Positions 1 to 13,703 of a DNA stretch of 64,000 nucleotides are shown piece by piece; position 1 is the first letter of the stretch, and the number at the start of each line of letters is the position of its first letter. A model generated the notes under the pieces. That model saw nothing but the letters and a program-made list of their open reading frames with translations. It made no database searches and was not told the origin of the DNA. This DNA comes from Mycoplasmopsis fermentans PG18 (GTDB lineage Bacteria; Bacillota_I; Bacilli_A; Mycoplasmatales; Metamycoplasmataceae): NCBI RefSeq assembly GCF_000209735.1, contig NC_021002.1, positions 166,846 to 230,845 on the forward strand. The letters run 5' to 3'. Both the position numbers and the translations under genes were made by a program.

Positions 1-2
1 AT

Positions 3-410
3 AAATTAAATGTTAAATCTATAACTCAGGATAATGGATTAGAATTTTCAACATTATTTTTCATTGGATATAAACTAAAAATTTTTATATATAAAGCTGA
101 TCCATATGCTTCTTTTCAAAGGGGTTCAAATGAAAATTTCAATGGTTTAGTTAGAAGATTTTTTAAGAAAAAAACTAATTTTGATGATATTACTGAAGAA
201 GAAATTCTAAAAGTACAAAATGAAATAAACAATCGTCCAAGAGAAATTTTTGGATATTTATCTGCTTTGGAAATGTACGAAAAATTGAATGCAGAAAATC
301 CTTGAAATTCAACAGGTATTGACAAATTATTATATGGAAAACAAAAGAGAAACTGAGAAAGTAACAAGAATAGAAATTTGTTTTTCAAAAAAATAGGAAA
401 ATTAAAATAA
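3..410 (+). mobile_element. IS30-family transposase, C-terminal part (cut by window start)
   Basis: The frame is open from the window edge to a TAA at 408-410, reading TGA as Trp twice. It shows the end of an IS30-type DDE integrase core: a DNGLEF segment carrying the second catalytic Asp, then YKADPYASFQRGSNENFNG with the acidic residue of the NEN group, then NNRPREIFGY. These motifs in this order are typical of IS30 transposases. Only about 135 residues are visible, so whether the copy is intact cannot be judged. No clear terminal inverted repeat was seen after the stop, although the 10-base direct repeat AATATTTTAG occurs at 409-418 and 438-447. The element ends next to the hairpin cluster and rsmD. 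Confidence 0.9.
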
Positions 411-422
411 TATTTTAGAAAG

Positions 423-600
423 GGCGACAAGTCGCCAAATATTTTAGGGAGGGCTAATGCCCTCACTTTTATTTGTCCTATTGGACAAAAAATAATAACA
501 ATATTAATAATTAAAAAGGAATATCGACATGCGATATTCCAAATTTCTAGGTGTAAACTTACAGATTACAATCTAGGATAAGAAGGTATTGCCTTCTTAT
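423..600. repeat. Cluster of six short hairpins with unrelated stems
   Basis: Between the transposase stop and the end of rsmD lie six inverted repeats in under 180 bases. They are 423-436 (GGCGAC, 2-nt loop), 449-464 (GAGGGC, loop TAAT), 472-489 (TTTGTCC, loop TATT), 518-540 (GGAATATCG, 5-nt loop), 547-576 (CTAG plus TGTAA, imperfect) and 578-600 (ATAAGAAGG, 5-nt loop). Five have perfect stems of 6-9 bp and most are GC-richer than their surroundings. The stem sequences are all different, so this is not a repeat family. Only the 518-540 hairpin has a T-tract expected of a terminator. The function is unknown. Confidence 0.85.
518..540 (-). terminator. Probable terminator of rsmD
   Basis: A perfect 9-bp stem (GGAATATCG/CGATATTCC) with a 5-nt loop. 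On the minus strand it is followed directly by TTTTTAATT, the layout of a Rho-independent terminator. It lies about 60 bases beyond the rsmD stop. Confidence 0.65.
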
Positions 601-1149
601 TTAATTATTATTTGAGATAAACAAAATATTTACTTTTCCATATTGTTTTTGTTTTTGTATTGTAAGCTTTTTTGGAATATCAATCATTAAGAAATTGTCA
701 GTTTCTAAAATAATTAAACCATTTTTAGTTAAAAATTTATTATCAACTATTAATTCAAGAGATTTATTAATCAATTGATATTCCTTGTATGGAGCATCAA
801 TAAAAATAAAATCAAATTTACGTCCCGAATTCTTTTGTAAATAATTCAAAACATCATCTTTTACAATATCGATATTTTCAGCTTTTAGTTTTAAAGCATT
901 ATTTCTTATTGCTTTAATTGCTTCATTATTATTATCAACAGCTATTGCTTTTACCGCATAGTTGCTTAATGCTTCAAAACTAAAAGCACCACTACCTGCA
1001 AAAAGATCTAAAATGCAAGCACCTTCTAAGTTAAATCTTATTGATGAAAAAATAGCTTCACGAACACGATCCATAGTTGGTCTTGTTTCCAAAGTTTTAG
1101 GTTGTTCTATATTTAAATGACGATATTTTCCACTGATAATTCTTAACAT
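601..1149 (-). CDS. rsmD: 16S rRNA (guanine(966)-N2)-methyltransferase RsmD
   Basis: A 182-residue SAM-dependent methyltransferase expected to methylate G966 of 16S rRNA in the assembling 30S subunit. Visible features are the N-terminal RIISGKYR, the TRPTMDRVREAIFSS block, the SAM-binding LDLFAGSGAFSFEA motif and IDAPYKEY in the position of the DPPY catalytic motif (Ala for the second residue). I start at the ATG at 1149, because GGAG lies 7 nt upstream of it. An in-frame ATG four codons earlier (1161) has no ribosome-binding site and its own codons form that site. The gene is divergent from def. Confidence 0.93.
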   Translation of the reverse strand: MLRIISGKYRHLNIEQPKTLETRPTMDRVREAIFSSIRFNLEGACILDLFAGSGAFSFEALSNYAVKAIAVDNNNEAIKAIRNNALKLKAENIDIVKDDVLNYLQKNSGRKFDFIFIDAPYKEYQLINKSLELIVDNKFLTKNGLIILETDNFLMIDIPKKLTIQKQKQYGKVNILFISNNN

Positions 1150-1207
1150 TTTATTCTCCAAAATTAAAATTGTTACTTACATTATATTTAGTATTTAATA
1201 CTTAATA

Positions 1208-1213
1208 TATAAT
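1208..1213 (+). promoter_or_regulatory. -10 box of def, leaderless geometry
   Basis: A perfect TATAAT ends 6 nt before the def ATG and there is no ribosome-binding site. Transcription should therefore begin at or next to the start codon. The imperfect palindrome AGTATTTAATACT (1189-1201) lies just upstream in the rsmD/def divergent gap. Confidence 0.7.
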
Positions 1214-1219
1214 ATTATT

Positions 1220-1789
1220 ATGAAATATGAAATAAAACTAGTTGAATTACCTGAAAAAATTTTAAGGAAGAAATCAAAAGAAGTCAAAATTCCTCTTTCA
1301 AAAGAAGATGAAGAATTAGCTAAAAAAATGATTTATCACATAGACGAAAGCCAGAAAGAAGATTCTAAATTAGGTTTTAGACCTGGTGTTGGAGTTGCAG
1401 CTATTCAATATGGAATTCCAAAAAGAATGTTTTATATAAACATTAACAATGAAACAATAAATGGAGCTAAAATTGAAGACTTTAGAGATGTATTAATTAA
1501 TCCAAAAGTTTTAGCAACCAGCGAATATGAAGTTTCATTACCTGGCGAAGGTTGTTTAAGTGTTGGGGACAACATTAAAAATCAAGAAGGCTATGTTTAT
1601 CGTAAGAAAAGAATCGTTTTAGAAGCTTATTCATATTTTGAAAAGAAAGTGAAGCATTATGATTTAGTTGATTATGCAGCAATTGTTGCGCAACATGAAT
1701 TTGATCACCTGGAAGGAAAATTATTCATCGATAGAATTAACAAAAAAGATCCTTTTGTAATCAAAGATGATTCAGAAATTTTAGAATAA
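1220..1789 (+). CDS. def: Peptide deformylase
   Basis: Removes the formyl group from the N-terminal methionine of nascent proteins in the cytosol. All three family motifs are present in order: GVGVAAIQYG (motif 1, Tyr replacing the more common Pro-Gln ending), EGCLSV with the metal-binding Cys, and QHEFDHLEG with the two metal-binding His and the catalytic Glu. The length, 189 residues, is normal for a Gram-positive-type enzyme. The gene is first in its transcript, has no Shine-Dalgarno sequence and lies directly behind a TATAAT. The CvpA-like gene follows 14 nt downstream. Confidence 0.96.
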   Translation: MKYEIKLVELPEKILRKKSKEVKIPLSKEDEELAKKMIYHIDESQKEDSKLGFRPGVGVAAIQYGIPKRMFYININNETINGAKIEDFRDVLINPKVLATSEYEVSLPGEGCLSVGDNIKNQEGYVYRKKRIVLEAYSYFEKKVKHYDLVDYAAIVAQHEFDHLEGKLFIDRINKKDPFVIKDDSEILE

Positions 1790-1803
1790 TTAATGAGGTA
1801 TTT

Positions 1804-3249
1804 ATGAGAACTTATGAAGATAATTGAAAGGCATTAGCAACTAATGGATGATGCGTCTTAATTTCCATATCTGTCTTTTTGATAGTCCTTTTGGTCGCAA
1901 TTGCTATTGGGGCTAAAAGAGGATTTTATGCAGGTTTAATGTCTTTAGGATTTAACTTTTTAGGCTTTATCTTAGGTATAATTGTGGCTCCTCTTATTAT
2001 TGAGCAATCAATTAGTACCAAACAGTCTAATTTAAATTTAATGAATAAACTTAAAACACTAAAACCGATGTTAGTTGGGGTCATAATTTTAGGTTTCACA
2101 GCAATTTTTGGTCTAATTGGTGAAATAGTATTTCTTTGTCTAAAAGCATTTTTCAAAAGACCAATTATTAAAAGAAAAAATAAGGGCGAAAGCGTAATAT
2201 TCTACCGTTCAATGGGAGCTATCGCCTCAGGTTTAGCTTTATTACCAGGTGCAATTCTAATGACAAACTTAGTAGGTTTTGTTGATCAAAACTCTGCAAT
2301 TAACAAAATCAATAACAAAGTTCTCAATTTTATTACAATTGACCAAGCAAAAGGAGTTAGTGAATATGCTCCAGGTTTAATGGCTTTAAGCAAACTTAAA
2401 AGAGATGACCAACTTAAAAAAGATGTTAATAAATTCTTCCAATCAATTTTTGATTTAAACAATTATGTTTTTCAAATGACTTCTAAAGGTACTAGCCTAA
2501 AAGCAACCGATGAGTCAATTAATGATCAAAATATAAAGACAGATAATTCGAATTTACGTCAAATTCATTTTGTTCCTCTTGCAAGTTGAAGTGATGAAGA
2601 AATCGAAAGATTGCCTAAAGTTATTGACTGATTAAATTATTGTTTCAACGATGAAGCTTCTTTTGATTTACTTAACAATAGTTACAATTATCCAACAGGC
2701 GAAACTATTAAATACTACTTTAAAGGTGTATATAGTAATGATCCTTCAAAAGCAACATGAAATACCAAAGTATTAAAATATGGCAATGTTTATTATTACA
2801 AAAAGATGAATTTTGGTGGACCAGATAGTTGGTCTCCTGCAACAACAACATATGCAGAATCACTAGAAAACAAATTTGATTTTAAAACAATGTTCTCATG
2901 AAATATTTTTAAATGATCTCAAACTTTAAGAACATTATCGAAAATAGATTTAGATTCTAAATTTGAAGTTAGTGACAGCAAAGTAGAAGACTTTACAAAA
3001 ATCAAAAAAATAAAAAATAAAGATATTCAATTCAAATTAAATGTTGAAAATGAAGTTGTTAGAAATAAAATTAAATCGATTTTTTACAAATTGATTTCTC
3101 TTGAAAATGAGATATCAAACACAAAAATCGACGAATCAAAAGTATTAGGTTTCTCAACTGATTCAGCCAACAAAAATCAAATTAATGACAACACAATTAA
3201 AAGATTCCAATTGTATTTTGACAACTTACTTGATACAATTATGGGCTAA
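1804..3249 (+). CDS. CvpA-like membrane protein with long C-terminal extension
   Basis: A 481-residue protein starting at an ATG preceded by GAGGTA. About four hydrophobic segments lie within the first 165 residues (roughly 17-36, 42-64, 90-115 and 137-160). The stretch GAKRGFYAGLMSLGFNFLG resembles the CvpA (colicin V production) fold. The remaining 310 residues are polar, rich in Asn, Lys and Asp, and match no family I recognise. CvpA proteins are usually about 160-200 residues, so the tail is unusual. The cellular role is unknown. The gene follows def with a short gap and ends at a strong terminator. It contains one rare TGG codon among several TGA codons. Confidence 0.7.
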
Positions 3250-3260
3250 TTTGGTAAATT

Positions 3261-3286
3261 ACTTGCAAAAAGTTGCAAGTTTTTTA
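3261..3286 (+). terminator. Terminator after the CvpA-like gene
   Basis: A perfect 8-bp stem (ACTTGCAA/TTGCAAGT) with a 4-nt loop, followed by a T-run. It starts 12 bases after the stop codon. Confidence 0.88.
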
Positions 3287-3387
3287 TTTTTCATACAAAA
3301 ATTGATGACTTTAATTGTTTAAATTTTTAAAAAATTTATACAAACGTAAAAATTTAAATTTATATTTAGTATTAACATTAAAAATAG

Positions 3388-3393
3388 TATTAT
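3388..3393 (+). promoter_or_regulatory. Possible -10 box of parE
   Basis: TATTAT ends 6 nt before the parE ATG and no ribosome-binding site is visible. The spacing equals that of the stronger boxes at def, rarA and dnaJ, so a leaderless start is likely. The match to TATAAT is weaker here. Confidence 0.45.
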
Positions 3394-3399
3394 TAATAT

Positions 3400-5313
3400 A
3401 TGCAAAAATATGACGAATCAAGTATACAACAATTAAAAGGCTTAGAAGCTGTTCGAAAACGTCCAGGGATGTACATTGGAAGTACAGATGTTAATGGACT
3501 TCATCACTTAATTTGAGAAATTGTCGATAACTCAATCGATGAGGCTTTAGCTGGTTATGCAAATGAAATTAGTGTAACTTTAACTAAAAATGGATCAGTC
3601 AAAGTCATGGATAATGGTCGTGGAATTCCAGTTGGTAAAACTCCTTCAGGTAAAAGTGCAGTTGAATTAGTTTTCACTGAACTTCATGCTGGTGGAAAAT
3701 TTAATGAAGGAGCTTATAAAACTAGTGGTGGACTTCATGGTGTTGGGTCTTCAGTAGTTAATGCTTTAAGCACAAAATTAATTGTCACAGTTTACCGCGA
3801 CAAAAAAATCTATGAAACAATTTTTGAAAATGGTGATAATATTGTCCAAAGAACACTCGAAGTTGGAAATACAAACAAACATGGTACCATGGTTGAATTT
3901 TGACCAAACTATGAAATTTTTAAACGCGCAAAATTTAGTTATGAAACTATTGCTGAACGTCTTAGAGAAAGTTGTTTTTTAATTGGTGGATTAAGAATTC
4001 ACTTCAAAGATGAAATAAGTGATCGTGAAACAGAATTTATGTATGAAGATGGTCTCCATGCTTTTGTTGATTTCATTAATGATTCAAAAAATGCACTTGG
4101 GGACATCAAAACTTTTAAAGAAACAAAAAGAGATATTGAAGTCGAATGCGGCTTCCAATACACAGATAGTTATAATGAAACAGTTTTAAGTTTTGTTAAT
4201 AATGTTAAGACCAAAGATGGTGGTACACATGAAATAGGACTTAAGTCTGCTTTAACTAAAACATTTAATGAATTTGCTTTAGAAGAAAAAGCTTTAAAAG
4301 GCAAAAACACTTTTGATGGTGATGACATTAGAGAGGGTCTAACTATTATTCTTTCAGTTAAGATTCCTGAAAAATTACTTGAATTTGTTAGTCAAACAAA
4401 AGAAAAGTTAGGAACACCAGAAGCTAAAGGCGTAGTTGAAGAAATAGTTTCTAAAAACTTTAAAATTTGAATTAATGAAAATAAACCATTAGCCAAAAAA
4501 ATACTTGAAAAAATTAAGAGAGCTTCAGAATCTAGAGCCGCCGCAAGAAAAGCGAGAGCAGAAGCTAGAAGTACAAAAAATGCTTTAAAAGAAAAACAAA
4601 TTTTAAGTGGTAAATTAACTCCAGCTCAAAGCAAAGTGCCTGCTGAAAAAGAATTATTCTTAGTCGAAGGTGACTCTGCTGGAGGTAGTGCAAAACTTGG
4701 ACGTGATCGTAAATATCAAGCAATTTTACCTTTAAGAGGAAAAGTTATTAATACTGAAAAAGCTCGTCTTTTTGAGATTTTAAAAAATGAAGAAATTGGA
4801 ACAATAATTAATACAATCGGCGCTGGTGTTGGTGACGAATTTGACCTTAAAAAAGCTCAATACGGAAAAGTTGTTATTATGACCGATGCCGATACTGATG
4901 GTGCTCATATTCAAATTTTATTACTTACTTTCTTCTTTAGACACATGCGCCAATTAGTTGAAAATGGAATGGTTTATATAGCTCTTCCACCTTTATTTAA
5001 ATTAACTTCAACTAGAGGTAAAAAAGAAGTTTTATATGCTTGAGATGAAAATGAATTAAGAGAACTTTTACAGTTACCTAACTTTAAAAATGCTGAAGTA
5101 CAACGTTATAAAGGACTTGGTGAAATGAATGCTGATCAATTGTGAGAAACCACAATGAATCCTATAACTAGAACTCTTGTACAAGTAAAAATAGAAGATG
5201 CTGCTTTAGCTGAACGTCGTGTTTCAACACTTATGGGTGACAATGTTGAACCACGTAAAGAATGAATTAACAAGAATGTTGAATTTAGTTTAGAAGATGA
5301 TTTTGAAATATAG
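3400..5313 (+). CDS. parE: DNA topoisomerase IV subunit B
   Basis: A 637-residue ATPase subunit of the type II topoisomerase that decatenates daughter chromosomes. The GHKL ATPase domain shows IVDNSIDEA (Mg-binding Asn), DNGRGIP and [14 protein letters not shown]. The Toprim domain shows [22 protein letters not shown] and TDADTDGAH. GyrB is closely related. I assign ParE because the next gene reads as ParC and is joined to it after 12 nt, the usual parE-parC pair of Firmicutes and mollicutes. Several TGA codons fall at conserved Trp positions. There is no ribosome-binding site before the ATG. Confidence 0.94.
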
Positions 5314-5325
5314 AAAGGAGCCATT

Positions 5326-7896
<2,571 letters not shown>

Positions 7897-7935
7897 TACT
7901 ATAAAACAGTAGTTTTAGAAAAATTGAATAATTTT

Positions 7936-7962
7936 AAAATGGTTCTTTATGAATCATTTTTT
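7936..7962 (+). terminator. Terminator after parC
   Basis: A 10-bp stem with one G-T pair (AAAATGGTTC/GAATCATTTT), loop TTTAT, followed by a T-rich tail. It lies 40 bases after the parC stop. Confidence 0.7.
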
Positions 7963-7994
7963 GATTTTATTTTATAATTTTAAAAGAGAAAATT

Positions 7995-8519
7995 ATGGAA
8001 AAAGAAATAAAAATTTTAGTAGTCAGTGATATTCACGGGAAAAAATCAATAGCTGACAAAATCTTAAAAAATGAGGACTATGATTATGCAATAAGTTGTG
8101 GCGATCATTTACTAGATAAAGACTATATGATAAGCAATTTTGATTATTGCGTTGATGGTAATAATGATATTTATTTTGACAAATATTGCTTAAACAAGCC
8201 TACTTTAGATTTCACTTTAGCTGATTATAAATTTCATGTTGAACATGGTCATATGATCGGAGATTATTGATCATTAAGAACACCAAATGTGTTATTTGAT
8301 GAAACAAAAAATATAGATTGTGACTTTTTAATTTGTGGTCACTCTCATTTTCCTATTTATTATAAAGATGTTAAAACTCATAAAATTTTGTTAAACCCTG
8401 GCTCACCTTCATTGCCACGTTGAAATTCAAAACCAAGTTATGCAATAATTACTATCAAAAATGAAAAAAAATATGAAAATGTGGAAGTTATTTTCAAAGA
8501 AGTTAACGAAAAAAGTTAG
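7995..8519 (+). CDS. Metallophosphoesterase, YfcE/MJ0936 type
   Basis: A 174-residue cytosolic phosphodiesterase of the calcineurin-like fold. Metal-ligand motifs in order are SDIHG (residues 11-15), CGDHLL in place of GDxxD, DGNND for GNCD, EHGHMIGD for the GHG/GH motif, and CGHSHFP. The tail LLNPGSPSLPR is typical of this short family. Its substrates in bacteria are cyclic or bis-phosphate model compounds and the physiological one is unsettled. AAAGAG precedes the start. It stands alone between the parC terminator and the HAD gene. Confidence 0.87.
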
Positions 8520-8590
8520 TCTTTGGTAAAATTTGGGTGATATTTATTATATTTTACTTTTCTTACAATTATTACTAACGAAAGGAACAA

Positions 8591-9523
8591 ATGAGTAACA
8601 AAAAAAATAAACCTCAATATTTATTTGCTATTGACCTTGATGGAACACTTTTAGCATCAAGTGCAACAGGTGAAGTTCATAATACAACAGCTGAAGCAAT
8701 AGCAAGAGCCAAAAAAGAAGGCCACATTGTTTGTGCTTTAACTGGTAGACCATGAAGAAGTACAAAACCAATTTATAAAGCTTTAGGACTTGATACGGTT
8801 GTAGCTAACTACAATGGTGCACAAATTCACCACCCTGAAGATGAAAACTTTATTCCTTACATCAAATATTTAGACTTAAACGAAATGCTCTATATTTTAG
8901 GAGACCCTATAGTTAAAAATGAAATTAGCAATGTTGCTATTGAGGGACCTGGTTGAGTTCAACTTCAACATAGAGATCCTGATTTAGAAAGAGTTTTTGG
9001 ATTCTCAAGCAGTGCTAAATTTATCGTTGGTTTAAATTTTGAAAAAATTCCTCTTAAACCAACTGGAATTATTTTTGATGTTAAAGAAACCACAGATGTT
9101 GAAGCATTAAGAAAATACTTAAGAGCTAAATATGGTGACTTAGGTGAATTCTCATACTGATCAAAAGGTGAAGGTTTAACTCCAGTTTTTGATATTACTA
9201 ATGTTTCGGTTAATAAAGGTAGAGCACTTTCATTATTAGCTAGATACTATGGAATTGATTTAGAACACACTGTAGCATTTGGTGATGGTTTCAACGATGT
9301 GCCTATGTTTAAAGTTGCTAATATTTCTGTAGCTGTTGGTAATGCACCAGATGCAGTTAAAAAATATGCAACAATCAAATTAAAGAAAACAAACCGCCAG
9401 GGAGCAGTTGGTGAATACATCAATAAATTCCTTGATAATCCTGAAAAAGAAATAGAAAAAAGTAATAAAGTTATGGCTAAATTAATTAAACGTCGTGACG
9501 AAGAAGCAGATTTGGAAGACTAA
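8591..9523 (+). CDS. HAD-superfamily Cof-type phosphatase
   Basis: A 310-residue class IIB haloacid dehalogenase-like hydrolase. Motif I is FAIDLDGTLL (nucleophile Asp and the second Asp), motif II is CALTGRP, motif III is the Lys in SVNKGRAL and motif IV is FGDGFNDVPMF. The cap domain sits between motifs II and III. Mycoplasmas carry several Cof-like paralogues that dephosphorylate sugar phosphates or nucleotides, and the sequence does not show which. The last 30 residues are highly charged. The start has AAAGGAAC upstream. rnhC begins 2 nt after the stop, so the pair is coexpressed. Confidence 0.9.
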
Positions 9524-9525
9524 TT

Positions 9526-10275
9526 ATGAAATTTCTTGAATACAATTTTTCTTTGGATATTAAAGACAAAAAACTCATTGGAGTTGACGAAGTAGGAGTG
9601 GGCGATTATTTTGGTCCACTTTGTTGTGCTGCAGTCTTTATTCCTCAAGATAAGATTCAAGAAGTTATTGATTTAGGTGTCAAAGATAGCAAAAAATTAA
9701 GTGATAAACAAATTAAAATGATGGCTTATAAACTTAAAAAAATTGTTAAGTATGCAATTCATCATTTAAGTCCAAAAGGTTACAATACATTAAATAAAAC
9801 TTACAATGGAAATTTTTTAAAAATGTTTACACATTTAAGTGCAATTAGTTCACTTCAAGAAAAAATAGGCGCTGTAGATTATGTTTTTATTGATCAATAT
9901 TCAACAAAAAGCAGTATTGAAAGATATTACACAGATTTAGTTAAGCTAAATAATTGAGCTGACTTTAATCAAATTCAAGGTGATATTTTACTTGCTTATA
10001 AAGCAGAAAGTATTAGCCTTGAAGTAGCTTGTGCATCTATTATTGCAAGAGATTATTTTTTATACTTTATGCAAAAAATGAATGAGCAATATAATTGCAA
10101 ATTTCCCTTTGGAGCAGGCTCAAAAGTCAAAGAATTTGCTCGTGAATTCTTCAAAAATCATCCTGACAGTGAAACAAAAAATAATGTTTGTAAAAAGAAT
10201 TTTAAAATGGATTTAGAAGATCAAAACACAACAACTATTAATTTGTTTGCAACAGATTTTGAAAATAAAAAATAA
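9526..10275 (+). CDS. rnhC: Ribonuclease HIII
   Basis: A 249-residue nuclease that cleaves the RNA strand of RNA-DNA hybrids. The catalytic block GVDEVGVGDYFGPL (Asp21, Glu22) has the GDYFGP signature that separates RNase HIII from HII. Further acidic residues lie in VDYVFIDQY. KAESISLEVACASIIARD is the conserved helix. The catalytic block starts at residue 19, so the TBP-like N-terminal domain of typical RNase HIII (about 310 residues) is missing, apparently a reduced form. It is joined to the HAD gene by a 2-nt gap. Confidence 0.88.
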
Positions 10276-10329
10276 TTAAATTCAACTTTTCTAAAGCAAA
10301 AAATAAAAAAATATTATAATTTTTATGCA

Positions 10330-10361
10330 AATTAGAGACGTGCGGATCTAATTATTTTTTT
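10330..10361 (+). terminator. Terminator after rnhC
   Basis: A perfect 7-bp stem (AATTAGA/TCTAATT) encloses a 10-nt GC-rich loop and is followed by a T-run. A TATAAT lies just upstream at 10315-10320. I treat the site as the end of the HAD-rnhC transcript. Confidence 0.65.
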
Positions 10362-10467
10362 ATTCTTTTTTATTGATTATATATTAATCGAAATTTAATT
10401 TTTCTTTTTAGTAAGCAATATTTATTGAGTAATTATTGAGTTAATTTGTTAAAAAAAATTGAAAAAT

Positions 10468-10494
10468 TTAGCACTTTTATGTTGTGAGTGCTAA
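10468..10494 (+). promoter_or_regulatory. CIRCE element upstream of dnaK (HrcA operator)
   Basis: TTAGCACTT, nine spacer bases, then GAGTGCTAA. This matches the CIRCE consensus TTAGCACTC-N9-GAGTGCTAA with one mismatch. HrcA binding here would repress dnaK until heat stress. The element ends about 20 bases before the probable -10 box. Confidence 0.95.
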
Positions 10495-10515
10495 AAATGT
10501 GTTATTATTTATACA

Positions 10516-10521
10516 TATACT
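10516..10521 (+). promoter_or_regulatory. Probable -10 box of dnaK
   Basis: TATACT, 23 bases before the ATG. This leaves a short leader that carries AAAGGAAA as ribosome-binding site. The CIRCE element covers the region just upstream of where a -35 would lie. Confidence 0.5.
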
Positions 10522-10523
10522 AA

Positions 10524-12299
<1,776 letters not shown>

Positions 12300-12312
12300 T
12301 TAATTTAAAAAT

Positions 12313-12345
12313 AAAAAAGTGCCAAATGCTGGTACTTTTTTATTT
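12313..12345 (+). terminator. Terminator after dnaK
   Basis: A 10-bp stem with one wobble pair (AAAAAGTGCC/GGTACTTTTT), loop AAATGCT, then further T residues. It begins about 14 bases after the stop. Confidence 0.87.
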
Positions 12346-12375
12346 TTCAATAACTAAAATAAAGCTTTTATTGAA

Positions 12376-12391
12376 TAAAAGTATACTTTTA
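12376..12391. repeat. 16-bp perfect palindrome upstream of rarA
   Basis: TAAAAGTATACTTTTA lies between the dnaK terminator and the rarA promoter. It has no T-tract and sits about 85 bases before the -10, so it could be an operator or chance. The core GTATAC is shared with the palindrome at the sufS promoter. Confidence 0.5.
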
Positions 12392-12475
12392 ATATATAAA
12401 ATAACCAAAAAAATGAACAAAATTAATTTTTTTAATTTTTTTATGCTTTTTTGCTAGCATTTTACTCTTTTAGAA

Positions 12476-12481
12476 TAAAAT
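12476..12481 (+). promoter_or_regulatory. -10 box of rarA, leaderless geometry
   Basis: TAAAAT ends 6 nt before the rarA ATG and no ribosome-binding site is present, as at def and dnaJ. Confidence 0.55.
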
Positions 12482-12487
12482 AAGAAT

Positions 12488-13702
12488 ATGAAAAATTTAG
12501 CTAATGAAATAAGACCAAGAACTTTAGATGACATTGTCGGCCAAAAGCATGTTGTCTCTTTATTAAAAGAAATAGTTAAAAATAAAGCCTCAACAAGCTT
12601 TATATTTTTTGGTGAAAGTGGAACTGGAAAAAGCTCAGCAGCAGTTGCTCTTGCTAATGACTTAAAACTTAAATATGGTTATTTTAATGCAACAATCAAC
12701 AATAAAGATGAATTGGTCAATACCATTCAAACAAATGACATCATTATTATTGATGAAATTCACAGATTAAATAAAGACAAACAAGACATCTTACTTTCTT
12801 ATTTAGAATATGACAAAATAATTGTTTATGCAACTACAACTGAGAATCCTTATTTTAAAGTCAATCCAGCTTTAAGAAGCAGAATGCAAATCTTGCAATT
12901 TAATAAACTTAGTGAAGAAGAAATTTTATTTGGACTTAAAAAAATCATCAAAACTTATTATCCAAAATTTAAAATCAAAGATGACATACTAAAAGTATTA
13001 ATCAAAAATTCAACTGGCGATTATCGATCTTGTATTAACAATTTGCAAATTTTAACTTTACTTAATAAAGACAAAGAAGTCACTGAAGAAAGCATAAAAA
13101 CTTTAATTCCAAATGTCAACTTTTATAGTGATAAAGAATCAAATGCTCACTACAACAACCTATAAGCATTTCATAAATCATTAAGAGGAAGTGATGTTGA
13201 TGCAGCACTTTATTATGGAGCTTTAATCTTAAAAACAGGCGACTACATGGGTCTTTTTAGAAGATTAACAGCAGCCACATATGAAGATGTAGGTTTAGCT
13301 GATCCAACATTACCAATGCGAGTAGAAGCTGCTTTTAATGCAGTGGAAAGATTAGGTTTTCCTGAAGCTTACTTACCTTTATATTACATAATAATTTCAG
13401 TAGCAATAGCTCCTAAAAGTAACACAGTTTATAAAGCAATTCAAAAAGTTGAACCTTTTATTGAGCAAGGTAACATTTATGAAATACCAAAACATTTAAG
13501 AGATGCACACTATAAATCAGCAAGCAAATTAGGAGATGGTCTTGATTATAAATATCCGCATGATTTTCCTAATCACTGGGTAAAACAGGAGTATTTGCCA
13601 AAAAGAATAGCAAGTAAAAAGTTTTTTGAACCAGATAATAATGATTCACCAAGCTTACTAAAATATTACAATTTTATAAAAAACATTAAAGGAGATAAAT
13701 AA
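12488..13702 (+). pseudogene. rarA: Replication-associated recombination protein RarA (MgsA), interrupted by an in-frame TAA
   Basis: An AAA+ ATPase of the clamp-loader clade that acts at stalled replication forks. The N-terminal part (225 codons) has RPRTLDDIVGQKH, Walker A GESGTGKSS, Walker B IIIDEIHRLNKDKQ and sensor 1 ATTENPYF. A TAA at 13163-13165 follows HYNNL. The same frame then continues as AFHKSLRGSDVDAALYYGA, exactly where the family has a Ser-Ala-Phe-His-Lys-type sequence, to the normal end at 13700-13702. There is no indel, so one substitution (for example TCA to TAA) explains it. Without readthrough the C-terminal tetramerisation domain is lost. Downstream sequence shows no decay, so the event is recent, tolerated or a sequencing error. 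Confidence 0.85.
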
Positions 13703-13703
13703 C

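Noticed and set aside
116-466. Minus-strand open frame of 116 codons over the transposase end
   Set aside because: It is antisense to a clear IS30 frame and crosses the hairpin cluster, with no recognisable protein features.
423-600. Hairpin cluster as a CRISPR array
   Set aside because: The stems and loops are all different, there is no constant repeat, and no cas gene is in the window.
10315-10361. TATAAT followed by a hairpin after rnhC as a tiny RNA gene
   Set aside because: It lies where the rnhC terminator is expected, has no -35, and any product would be only about 35 nt.
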